DNA from: Diplolepis rosae
Lineage: Eukaryota > Arthropoda > Insecta > Hymenoptera > Diplolepididae
Direction of reading: 5' to 3'
Assembly (NCBI GenBank): GCA_030998225.1
Contig: JAPYXD010000723.1
Span: 20,310,001-20,374,000, forward strand
Length of the DNA: 64,000 bases
Position numbers and translations under genes: made by a program. Under the pieces are notes generated by a model, which saw only the letters and a list, made by a program, of their open reading frames with translations, searched no databases and was not told the DNA's origin. Positions 22,513 through 33,155 of the stretch are shown here, piece by piece; the first letter of the stretch is position 1, and every line of letters begins with the position of its first letter.

Positions 22513-23872
22513 TGCACGTTGCGGAGAGAACGCCTCCCTATGGAACGCTTACTCGACAAAGACTCGGGAACGGATCGCCGGCCAAAAATGACAAAAATCT
22601 TCTGGTAATGAGGAAAGTAACAAAGTTAATGATCTTGACAGGGTCCTCCAGTTCGACCAGCTGGTGGATGAGCTCACCAGGAAGGACAGCGTTAAAAGCA
22701 CCCTTCGGATCCAAAGCTATGGCCAGAGTGCCCTTCCCCACTCCGAAGCCCTGAAAAATATCCGCAACCACCGTAGCCACGCGGTCTCTAGAAGAACGAC
22801 CCTTCCTGCAGCCAAATTGGTTGGCGGGAATCTTCCGATTGCGCTCCGCTAGAAACTCAAGTCGTTTGTGGATGAACCTTTCAAAGGTCTTACACAACGC
22901 AGAAGTGAGCGAGATAGGCCAAAAACCAGAAGAGTCAGGCTTCGGGATAAAAGAAACCAATGTATCTCTCCAAGCAAGAGGCAACGAAGACTCCCGGAAC
23001 ATTACGTTGAAAAGTAACAGAAAAATAACCCGCGAGGAGCTCGAGTGGTCCAGAAGGCCTAACAGAGTTTCGTAGTTAATTCCATCGAGGCTCGGAGCCG
23101 AACGCATATTGCACGCCCCAAGAGCCGCGAAGAGTTCCCGATCGAAAGACGGACCATTCATTGGGTCAGACTCGTCAAGCTCGGTAATTAGAGGGATGTC
23201 CACTGGTGATACATGTGAACAGATCAGTTCCTCTCTGAGCGATTGAAAAACCGGAGAACTGGGATCCGTTGTGCGATCCGTCCTGGTGACGCTTGAACGT
23301 GAAGAGAGGGACCTGATCCTCCTCCAGACCCTGCCGATTCCTACGGACGGGTCAAGAAACTCGCAAAATTCCATGAATGAGCGGTGTTTCTGCCCCCTTA
23401 GGAATCTCTTAACCTTGCCATCCACCCTCCTGCAGGCCACCCTATTGTCAAGTGTCTGGTTCGTCATGTATATCCTGAACGTCTCACATCTCTTGGTAAT
23501 TGCCCTCTCACACTCGGGACTCTACTACAGCGGTTGTGCCTTCCTCCTACCGGGAAGGGAAGAGGGGTGATATGTGCCACTGATCTCCAAGTATCGCGAA
23601 AACAATTCCAAAAACTCGGTGTAAACAGCAGACGGATCCCTATTTTGCTCCAAATTAAGAAGGAACCCTGGGAGCCGGGCACTCATCCGATCACAGAACC
23701 TAATCCAGGTTCTTAGTGTTAAAACGATTGGAAGTGGAGTGGGCCATGCCCGGGGAGAAATCGAGCACCGCAGAGCAAAGCTCGTGCCCCCGGAGATCAG
23801 AATGTCCGGAGCCCCAAAGGGGAAAACAGGCGTTAAAATCCCCACAGAGCAAGATTACTATATCCATTATAG
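22513..23872 (-). pseudogene. LINE ORF2: endonuclease end and reverse transcriptase, YADD lost
   Basis: The segment 23872-23480 is a frame-shifted endonuclease C-terminal part. The main open frame 23467-22538 (309 residues) contains RSAPSLDGINYETLLG, FIPKPDSSGFWPISLTSALC, the catalytic-motif-A region LAIALDPKGAFNAVLPGEL and the lead-in to motif B (CRVSVP, then a stop, then GGVLS). Immediately afterwards the frame joins LLKETIASLTSRLRGLGLS, so the stretch that should carry YADD is missing, an internal loss of about 50 codons near 22520. Confidence 0.8.
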
Positions 23873-25198
23873 ATTTTTAATATTTTAAAAATGTTGAATT
23901 AGCCCGCAAGATAATATAGTTTGCTCCTTGCTCCTTATCTCCGCATTTTTTATACGCTTGCGTAGTAAGAAAAGTTGCACGTTTTTAGCTTAACTGTTAA
24001 TTCGCTGATTCTTAGTAAGTATTTCTGATTTAGATTTGAGGAGTTGAAAGTGTCACTATGGGATAGCATTTTCAAAGGGTATGACGAAGTCCGGTACTTC
24101 TAGTGTTAAAAAATCTAAAACAGTGGAGTTTTCTAGAAATGTGTAATGAAGAAAATGAGCGATCATTTCCTAAAATCCGATAATTTTTTAAAAGTAAACT
24201 TAGAAAAAACTGAATTTAACTTTGACCTGCAGTAATTATTATTTTTAAAAATATTTTTTATATTTTAAATTTTTTCCCCCGATGAAATAAACATTTTTAT
24301 AATAATAAATAATAATCAAATCAACTAAGTGAACTTATTATCATAAAACTTTTCTTAAGAAGCATTCATTAATTACGTGAGAAACAAAAGAATAAATATG
24401 CGAGAAAGGTGGAATTATAATTTATGAAATTCTGAGAAAGAGGACAATATGACATTTATTCTTCCGTTCTCTTGCATAATTAATGTATGCTCGCTCACAG
24501 GTTTTACTCTGAATTAATATTAAAATATATATTTTAATTTTCCCCTTGGCCCCTCTTTCCATTTAGTTTATCGAAACTATATTTTTAATTATAAGTCAAA
24601 TTTAAACTGGGGAAGAAATTGGGCAAGAAATTCTACAAGTCTGATGAAATCTGAGTTTCAAAAATTGAAATCGATTAACAATGTTTTTCATAATTTGAGG
24701 AGCTAACGAGTGAGGTTGTAAAAGTTTTATATCCTGTTATGAAATTTTCTTGAAAACCAATATTTGCAAAAATATAAATGTATTTAAATAATAATAATAA
24801 TAACACAGGCTAGTAAAAGTTAACTTTATTTATAATCAAAGAGGAGAATCGATGTCCTAGGAGAATTTTTGTCTCCCAAAAACAATAAAGTGTTTGGTAT
24901 CCAAAGGTTTTTGAGTTTGTTAAATCCGAATTTTAGCTTAAATTTGAAAAATTGAAGATGTGAGATCCATTATAGAGGTCCAAAATTTAAGAAATATTTG
25001 GAATTGTACAAGATTTGGTGTCTTAAGGCATTGGATCCACCATCTTGGATTTTGAAAATCTGAACTCAAATTCGGATTATACAAACTTACAAACCCTAAA
25101 CAACAAAACCTTAATCAATCGATAAATAATTTTTACTGCAATATTTGAATACTCTTTTGGGTTATTTTCAGTCAGATTATCTTTTTCAATTTTCCAGT
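23873..25198. other. Non-coding DNA
   Basis: No gene was found. An (AAT)n tract of about 13 bases occurs near 24788. Around 25040-25100 there is a copy of the dispersed motif described at 8590-8800 (ccatcttggattttgaaaat). Confidence 0.5.
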
Positions 25199-25202
25199 TT
25201 AA

Positions 25203-26028
25203 GGGGATCCGCCACCTTTGATATTTGTATTTTTTTTGTTTAGACCTTCCATATAATTTTTTTATGCACTTTTATGTTTTTTTAAATTGAAAATGTTGAG
25301 TTTTTTGGGCGTTTTTTGATATTTTTTTACTTTTAATAACATTTTTTTTTTTTAACCAATTTTCATGATTTTTTTTTATTTCGTTCCATACAATGCGTAG
25401 CAACTTTATGACTATGAAAAATAAGGTAGCATAACTGAAAAAAAGTTCCAAATAAAATAAAATAAAAAAATAAATTAAAATATCCCAAAATTTAAAAAGA
25501 AAATGTTTGTAGTTATTTTTTCAGCTGGAGTGTTTTTCATAGCCAAAAATATTGATAATATAACGAAGAATAATTGATAAAAATTTCAAAGGTCTGTGTC
25601 TAATACTTTAAATTTTATTCAAACATATGTTGTAACAAACACGGAAAATCAAAACTTGCGGAAAATAGAGTTTAAAGTAAAGTCTTAGAGGCAGGCAGCC
25701 AACATTTCGTTACTAAATCATATATATGTGTATACATAAAGGCAATATATATATTGTGTTTTCATAAGGATACCTTTTATATACTATGTTCTATATAATT
25801 CAGAAATATTAGTAAATAAATAAACAAACTATTTTGTGTAAGAAGCTAATTTTCGCTAAAAACGCGTTATTCTTAAATCGTTGTAAATTTTAATTATTTT
25901 TCCAAGTATAAAAAAAATTGCCTTAAAAATTTACACACACTCAGGAAAAGTATAAGGAATAAAAAAATAACATTTTTGGAAAATGTAAAAAAAATCAAAA
26001 ATGAACTAATTAAAGGTGGCGGATCCCC
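25203..26028. mobile_element. TTAA-flanked MITE, GGGGATCCGCCACC family
   Basis: The ends GGGGATCCGCCACCTTT and AAAGGTGGCGGATCCCC are perfect 17-bp inverted repeats. The left flank is TTAA (25199-25202) and the right flank TTGA, one base off. The interior is very AT-rich with no transposase frame. A truncated inverted copy of the same family lies at 63184-63607, sharing the word order catagccaaaaatattgata, taacgaagaataa and atcccaaaat. Confidence 0.85.
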
Positions 26029-26032
26029 TTGA

Positions 26033-27234
26033 GGAATCAAAATTTTCTGTTTGTGTTGTATTGGTTTAAATATGTCTAAAAATGTCAATTTTTACACTTT
26101 CAAGTTATTTAAAATAATTTTAAAGAGTTGAATAAAATTTCAAAACCCAACCATCCTAATTAAAAATATTTAAAATAATAACTGGCAGAAGGTATTCCAA
26201 AACATAACAAGCCTTGAAAAATCGTTATTTTTTAACATTCATTTTCTCCTATTATCGCAGTTTTAGAATTTATTACTGAAAAATAAATAGCCTGCGAAAT
26301 ATCCTATTTTCTGCATAAACTCATCTATATATTGTATAGTAAAGTTGTATCAGGCAATAAATATTTTTCCAATGTCTATGAAACTATGAGTAAAAGCTTT
26401 TTACAGCCTTACTTTTTTGTAAAATTATTACGCATTCAAGAAGAAGCAGCGGTGCAAAAACTTCTGACCGTAGTAATGGAATTTTTTCGAAATTCGATAA
26501 GTATATTATTTGTAAAACTAATTCAGAAACTTTTTCTACTGTAACCAGAAAAAAGTAAATTACAAAGAAGCAGGTGAGACCTGAAATAGTGTAATTAGTC
26601 ACAATAGTAGAGGCAATTTAGTTTGATTTTGGGGAGTGTTCCCTCGAGACCCGATCGAGACTCTTCAAAGGTAGAAAGTGGTTAGGCAAACCTACAATAA
26701 TTCAAGGAATGGTGAAAGATACATAATGACAAGGATCGAGTGCAATTTACGCACGATCAGTCCCTTTGGTGCCAAAGCGGATAAAAGGTAACTGTAAAAG
26801 GAACACTGAAACAGGTTTGACAGAAACAAAATTGACAAACATTGATCAGGGGATAAAAGAAAAAGAAAAATGAGCAAAAGTCTTCCCAAGGCTGTAAATC
26901 TCTAAGCTTAAAAAATGATACAATCTTGTTTTCATTTTCTTCTTTTTGATATCATTATTCTCATTGCTCTTTATCTACTTGTTTTCTATATCTCGTATAA
27001 CTTTTTGATTTTTTTCCTGTGGCGAAAGGACTAGGAAGGATATCACTCCTTATTTCTTTTAAATTGAATAATTTTTATCACTAATAATGTTTTTTTAAGA
27101 TGTTGAGTATAATTTATGATAGGTAAATACTTTCTGATAAATTGATTTACAATATAACCTTATTTTAAAAGTGGGTAATAGATTTGGGATCAGTAATTTT
27201 ATTTTAATAGTTTTATTGAGTGACTGAATTTTAG
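26033..27234. other. Non-coding DNA
   Basis: The frame 26332-26544 (70 codons) and its antisense show no known motif. The segment 26630-26870 is moderately GC-rich but unrecognised. No repeat ends were found. Confidence 0.5.
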
Positions 27235-27236
27235 TA

Positions 27237-27873
27237 CAGTAAAACCTATCGTAGCCGACACATATGGGAGACAAGTTCGGCTACGATGGATACCAATGAC
27301 ATGCGATAATTGCTAGGGACTTATTACTAGCTTGGTTCAGTGCTGTGGCAACAGGTGCCCCTGTGTTTAGTAACACACGTACCGGCTTGTACATATTTTT
27401 TGTGATTACTTTTGTGCAAAAAGGTGAGTAAAAGTTAGTTTGAAAAATAATCAGTTATTTTTGTTGATAATTTAAAAATTTCATGTATAAATTCAGTCGA
27501 TAAAAAACTATAAGGAATTCTTAGTGCTTTTAGTGGAAAATGTATAGCTGACAGTTGAGGTTATGTTGCACGACTGTACATACATATTTAGGATCTTAAT
27601 AAGTTGAAATATAATTGGTTGTAATAATTATCCAATTTTTCGAAGTTAAATTGTAATTAAAATTTATAATTCAAATATAATCATTAATTAAATTAATATT
27701 TCATTTTAAATATTCATTGAAAAAAAAATTACTAAGATTTTTTACAAAAATATGAGGACCCTCCAAAGACGGTGTTTAAGACGGCCCTGACCATGCACAT
27801 TTCTCGACCAATAATGTGAAGCGTCAGAGTGGGATGTTCGTTAGGAGAGTGTCGGCTACGATAGGTTTTACTG
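27237..27873. mobile_element. Pogo-like TA-flanked MITE
   Basis: The left end CAGTAAAACCTATCGTAGCC and the right end with its reverse complement form 25-bp TIRs, flanked by TA at 27235-27236 and 27874-27875. The CAGT terminus with TA duplication is the pattern of pogo/Tigger relatives in the Tc1-mariner group. Near the left end GTTCGGCTACGATGG repeats part of the TIR in inverted form, giving a subterminal hairpin. No transposase was found in 637 bp. Confidence 0.8.
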
Positions 27874-27875
27874 TA

Positions 27876-29594
27876 ATTTAGTTAATTGATTTTGACTCAT
27901 TTTTTAGTGACAGTGACACAAAACAACGGATTTTATAGCTAGAGTTAAGCTCCTCATTGAAATTAGTAAAAACAATAATTAAAGCGAATAAAACTTGGAT
28001 GAAGATTGAAAAGTCAATCAAAAAAGAACAGACTGAAGAAAATAGAAACAAATACTTTTCTTAAAAAATTTATGAAAAGATTAGAATCAATTTGACTATA
28101 TATGTCCCAATCTATATTGTTTTCAGGCTTTTATTTTTCCCTTTATAATTTTACTTTAATTTTGAAAATATATAATGAAAAGATAGAGAGGATTTAACAT
28201 TAAGAAATTCAAATTCTAAAAAATATTTAAGATCAAAAATTATATTTGCTAAGAAAAAAGCATATTAAATTATTTAATATAAAATTAAAAAGTTAAAAGA
28301 TCCGGATAATTTAAATTTGAAAAATTAGGTCCACAATCTTCACCTTGCAAAATTAAGTTTCAAGTAAAAAGATAAGATTTGATCATTAAAAGTTTGAACT
28401 TAGACACCTGATAAAGTGGAGTTAAGGCTGAAAAAGGTCTTTTATCGATAAATAATAAAAATCCTAGAACTATTTTACGATCTTCATTCTTTGGATTCCA
28501 AGACAAAAGAAAGGATTAAGACTGAAACAGATGAGAAGAAAAAGTTTAAAAGATTCAATGATTGATAAGTGGTAATTTTTTCCTTGTCTTCGTTCTTGGT
28601 GCAGTCTTTCAAGGATTTTGATGGTGTTGATAAAAATGAATAGGTCCAAAGAGTCTGTCCGAGAATCATAATCGAAAGATGGGTGTCCGAAAATCAATTT
28701 TCTTCTATCCGTGCCTCTCTGGGTGCTAGCCAGCAAAACTCGAAGCCGATATCTCATTACTTCTAACTGATTCCCTCGCAAAGAGGGTATCCATTTCGCG
28801 CCATAGAGAATCCGATCAAAGACTCGTGACTCCCCTAGGATGGAGGTTGAATGTAGAGATATAAGAAGAAAGAGCAAGAAGGAAAGATAATTTATACGTT
28901 CACGTTCGAGTGAAAATAAAAGAAAATTATGGTTGTGTTGGGGATGGACTAATTCGATTCTCAAGATTAATATCTATAATTTTCGTAACATCTGCTAATT
29001 ATTTGGGCTTATTCAATCATTAAACTAATTTTAGAGCTGAAGTTTATGTAAATAGTACAGCTATGGTGAAAATATATCTATAAAATAAAAGAAAGCATGA
29101 AAAACCACAATAATGTAACAATTGGCATTTTTACACAGAGAAAATTTATTTTTCAAATGTTAACGATTAGTTCGGTAAATTGGGGACAGAATGGCATTTT
29201 ATCAATATTTAAAGCATTTGGATCAATAAAGTAGATAAATGTTCCGTAAATTCTCAATTTCTCAAAATCTGGACAAAGGAAAATAAGATTTTACTAAATT
29301 TTTCGGTATTACATAGGGTCAATTTTTTTACCTTATGACTCGAAATATGTCAAATACGGATTGTAAGAAAAAATGTCCACAATAAAAATTTTTTATGATC
29401 GAAGGGGAAAAGCAACACTCCGCAAACATTTACCTCACATCCTGTAGGGGAAGAGGTAATTTTGAAATTTCAATTTCTATCCCGTACTGAAAAAAAAAAT
29501 TCAAATCAAATTTACGTATTTTTAAATGAAGAGTACGAATCTGTAATAATAAGAAAAAAGGTTCCCATTTGACATTCCAAGCCCCCTTTCCCGT
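27876..29594. other. Non-coding DNA with one unassigned minus-strand frame
   Basis: Apart from the open frame at 28470-28964, described separately, no coding or structural feature was recognised. The interval is strongly AT-rich except for 28600-28870. Confidence 0.5.
28470..28964 (-). CDS. Unassigned open frame, 164 codons
   Basis: I do not recognise this protein. It has a hydrophobic stretch near residues 28-40 (LSFLLFLLISLHSTSILG), then a basic middle with KWIPSLRGNQLEVMRYRLRV and LLASTQRGTDRRKLIFGHPS, and a second hydrophobic stretch near the C-terminus. The central 270 bases are richer in GC than the flanks, which suggests a real sequence origin, such as an old exon or a fragment of a transposable-element ORF. 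No splice signals, neighbours or conserved motif support a function. It may be chance. Confidence 0.15.
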   Translation of the reverse strand: MRIELVHPQHNHNFLLFSLERERINYLSFLLFLLISLHSTSILGESRVFDRILYGAKWIPSLRGNQLEVMRYRLRVLLASTQRGTDRRKLIFGHPSFDYDSRTDSLDLFIFINTIKILERLHQERRQGKNYHLSIIESFKLFLLICFSLNPFFCLGIQRMKIVK

Positions 29595-31790
29595 GTGTGG
29601 GGTGAATTTTTGCGTAATCGCTTTTCGCCCTTGAAAATAAAAAGTTTTTATTGCAGACATTTTTTTGTAGATTCTAGTGCTTTAGGGACTAACAAAATGT
29701 CACTCTGTCCTCATTTAATATATATGGTAAACAAATTTGAACATCGTTTACGAAATGAAGAAATTAAAGACATTCACTATCACTTAAATTACTTAAATAA
29801 AAAATTAGAATCACAAAAAATTGAATTAAAAAAGTTATTACCTTCAAGAGCTGTTAATAATATTATTGATTTCCAATTAAGATTACAAAACAATGGAAAT
29901 AATAGTAAAGAAGAATGTTTAAATAAAAAATTGTCAAGTTTAAAATGTTGCCAACAAATTCAGTATAATCTATAATTAAATAAACACAAAGAAAATTCCA
30001 ATAATGAATCATCTAAAAACAAGGAATACAAAGATCCTTGGATAGTCAATTGTTCTGATGTTCAAATTCCTGAAAATGTGAATGATGTTTTAAGATTAGG
30101 AAAAGATTTTAGTTCTTCGTATTTAACTAAAAAAAAGGATATGGTTTTTGAAATTGTTAAGGATATAGAATCAAATATGATAAAAATTTAAAAAGAGAAA
30201 GACAGAGAAGAACTTAGACATAAACTTTTAAACACTTCTTCCAATTTTTTTAAAAAATCTCAAAATATTTGTGCAATAAATAAAATCATTGCACAAAGTT
30301 TGAAAGAAACAAAATTATTTTTACAAAATAACAGTGATATTTTTATTACACATGCTGATAAAGGAAATGTTACAGTGATCTTAAACGTTCAGACTATAAT
30401 AAAAGAATCTTACAACTTGTTAATGATAATTCTACTTACAAAAGAATAAATTATAATCCTCTCAAACTGTTGAAAAAAGATACTTGTAAACTTTTAGAAA
30501 ATTGGAGAGTTAAGGATTTCTTGGAAAAAAATATAACAAAAAAATATTTCTTTAAATAACACTAATTTGCCAAGAATATATGGTTTGCCCAAAATTCACA
30601 AAGAGAATTTCCCTCTACGTCCTGTAGTCTCACTAATAAATACTCCCACTTACAATATGTCTAAGACCTTTGCAAACATTTTTAAGGATTCCTTACCATC
30701 TACAAAATCACAAGTTTAAAATTCGTTCATTTTCAAAGAAGTCATATCAAAAATAAAAATTCCTTCTGATCACATTATGATCTTATTAGATGTAACGTCA
30801 CTTTTTAAAAATGTGCCAATTGATCTGGTAAAAAACAGCATTGAAAACAGATGGAATCTTATAAATAAAGCTACAAATTTACCATTACGGGAGTTCCAAA
30901 AAGGAATTGAATTTCTCATGAAAAATACTTTTTTTCAATATGACAATGAATATTATCATCAAATTTTTTGGGACTCCAATGGGGTCGCCTATTTCACCAA
31001 TGTTAGCAGATTTAGTATTGCAGGATTTAGAAGAAGTTGTTTTAAAAAAATAAAGTTTTAAAATTCATTCGTATTACAGATATGCTGATGATACTTTTTT
31101 AATTATTCCAAATAATAAGATTAAAGATACTATAGAAAATTTCAATTCCTATCATTCACGTTTAAAATTTACATTTGAGCTAGAGATAGATAATACACTT
31201 CCTTTTTTAAATTTGTTGATAAATAAAAATCAAGATGGTACTCTTGTAACAAATTGGTTTAGAAAAAACACCTTTTCTGGTAGATATTTAAACTTTCTTT
31301 TAAATCATCCTTTTAAACAAAAAATTGCGATCATAAAAAATTTAGTTGATACGGCAATATTACTGTCACATGAAAAGTTTCATGAAGAAAATTTGGAAAT
31401 AATTAAGAATTTACTGGTTCTTAATAATTATCCGATATTTGATTAACAAACATATAAATATTAGAATTTTTCAAATTAAGAATAAAAATACAATATTAGA
31501 GTTCAATCCGAATAATAAGCAGAGAGAATAAGATTACAAACGTGTAGTTTCTATTCCTTATTTTGGAAATTTATCGTATAAAATTAAAATACATTTAAAT
31601 GATTATAATTTAACCACAGTTTTTAGAAATACACCAAAACTTGATAAATACATAAAATTAGGGAAAGACCCATTAGAAAAATTAGAAAATCCAAATGTTA
31701 TTTATAAGATTCCATGCTTAGATTTGTCACTCTGCGAGATTTTACGACACAAACTTTTTAACTTCAAATCGCGAGTCCCAGTTTGGTGAT
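29595..31790 (+). mobile_element. Penelope-like retroelement, inactive, 3'-truncated
   Basis: The coding remnant runs from about 29700 to 31790 on the plus strand and has the block order of Penelope-like elements: an N-terminal linker, HADKGNVTVI, YGLPKIHKENFPLRPVVS, the reverse-transcriptase core, and the first residues of a GIY-YIG-like region (VIYKIPC), after which similarity stops. Terminal repeats were not identified and the 5' limit is uncertain. Confidence 0.8.
29697..31790 (+). pseudogene. Penelope-like reverse transcriptase, multiple lesions
   Basis: Starting with MSLCPHLIYMVNKFEHRLRN, the frame is broken at 29973. It continues through ADKGNVTVI (near 30360), then YGLPKIHKENFPLRPVVSLI (30579), TAA at 30717, and motif A LLDVTSLFKNVPIDL (30783). 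An extra T in a T-run near 30965 shifts the frame before the motif B block FGTPMGSPISPMLADLVLQD, a stop follows after VVLKK, then motif C YYRYADD (31075) and TNWFRKNTFSGRYLNFLLNH. The VIYKIPC block near 31695 is the usual beginning of the GIY-YIG endonuclease, but its catalytic core is absent. The protein would copy element RNA at nicked DNA. Confidence 0.8.
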
Positions 31791-33089
31791 ATAAGGCTTT
31801 ATTCCTCAAAATCTACATTAACAATATTATAAAATTTACTTGAATTAGTGATAATTCATAAAATATTAAAATCTTTCATATTGGTTTAGTGTACTTACAG
31901 TTCTGAATATTCATTGAATGATGAAAAATATTTTTTTTTCAAAACAAAATGATTGGTTTTCGCCCTAGCAAATTATTAAGCTGATAAAATATAATTATAA
32001 CTAATTTTATCTGGTTTCGAAATATTTGTTCAAGACGAAAGAATAAATAGGTGAAAAATAATATTGAATGTGGTATGTTTAAAATGTTGAAAATAACCTC
32101 GAAGAAGTTAAAATACATGTTTTCTTTCGCGAAAATGCTAAGTTGGGGAGATATGAGAGACTTCCATTAACTGGTAATCTATTCATGTAGATCATATTTT
32201 GTGAGGCAAAGCTTAAGAGACTGTCGAATTAAGAGGCGGGATAGGTGATGAAATACGTCGTACACGTAATGGGCTCATACTTGTACTCGTGCTGAGTGAA
32301 ACAAGCAAAATTGTTCAAGAGCCAAAGCCGATCCTAGTCTATAACGTAATTTCCGCGTGCGCAAAATGTTGATCGTCGCAAGCATGTGTAGTATATTGCA
32401 GTTTGATTTTAGTAATCCGACATAATCGACCTTTCCGGTCAGTAAATCCTTTTTACCGCTTTCCCCAAGGAAAAGTCCGAATTTTTACTACTTTCTTTGT
32501 ATGATCACAACAAAGCATATCAATTTATTTCTAAACATAATAAAAACATCAATTCAAATAATTTTTTTTTTCATTTAATCCTGAAAAATGTGTATGAAAT
32601 ACAGCATATTTCGGAAAAACTCTTGGTTTTATACCAAAAATATCATGAATAGTAGAAAAGAAATTAACCAGAAAAAATGTAATTTCATGTGAGATTCACC
32701 GCATTACATTTTCTGAGTTCTAAATAGAAGTTCATGTACAAGCAAAAAAATAGTTCAATAATGTTTATAGAACTCTTCAAGAATTGGAGACATAGGCATT
32801 TTAAAAATTAAAATTTGTTCGGGTTGCATATTTTCTATTATTATTAATCATTTGGACATGTTTGCAAAAAAAATTTCTTGGCCTGTTTAATTACAAGTTA
32901 CTAAGTTTTGTTCGTTTTATCCTGTTATTTATATACAGTGATATCTACATCTTTATTTAATACGTGATGTGCATACTGGACTACTTCAACCTGATTTGCA
33001 AGCTATGAGATAAGTTTTCTGAGTTTCATGATTTTCATTATTTCCTATATTTTAATCATATACAGAAATTTTGAAATAATATTTTAATT
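31791..33089. other. Non-coding DNA
   Basis: The block 32180-32420 is GC-richer without a recognisable frame. Near 32733-32790, aaaaaaatagttcaataatg and tatagaactcttcaag match one arm of the small MITE at 46491-46680. Nothing else was identified. Confidence 0.5.
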
Positions 33090-33135
33090 TATGGCACTGA
33101 AGAGGGACCCATATGTGGCCGAAATGTTTTCCTTT
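33090..33135 (+). other. Possible Penelope-type terminal motif
   Basis: The words ctgaagagggacccatatgt and ggccgaaatgtttt resemble the tail motif that often ends Penelope-like copies (a GAAG...GGCC...GAAACG pattern). It is not contiguous with the element at 29595-31790. Evidence is pattern recall only. Confidence 0.25.
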
Positions 33136-33155
33136 CTTTATTTTTGCATATTTTT

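Larger units (their letters stand above)
21668..23872 (-). mobile_element. I-type LINE fragment with RNase H, truncated at both ends
   Basis: On the minus strand it starts inside the endonuclease (LLCGDFNACFPLWGS near 23850) and runs through reverse transcriptase to an RNase H domain, ending abruptly in WVAWIK at about 21675. No ORF1, 3' UTR or tail is present. The RT plus RNase H order places it near the I group of LINEs. The GC content is much higher than the flanks. It lies at the edge of a dispersed-repeat fragment. Confidence 0.85.
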
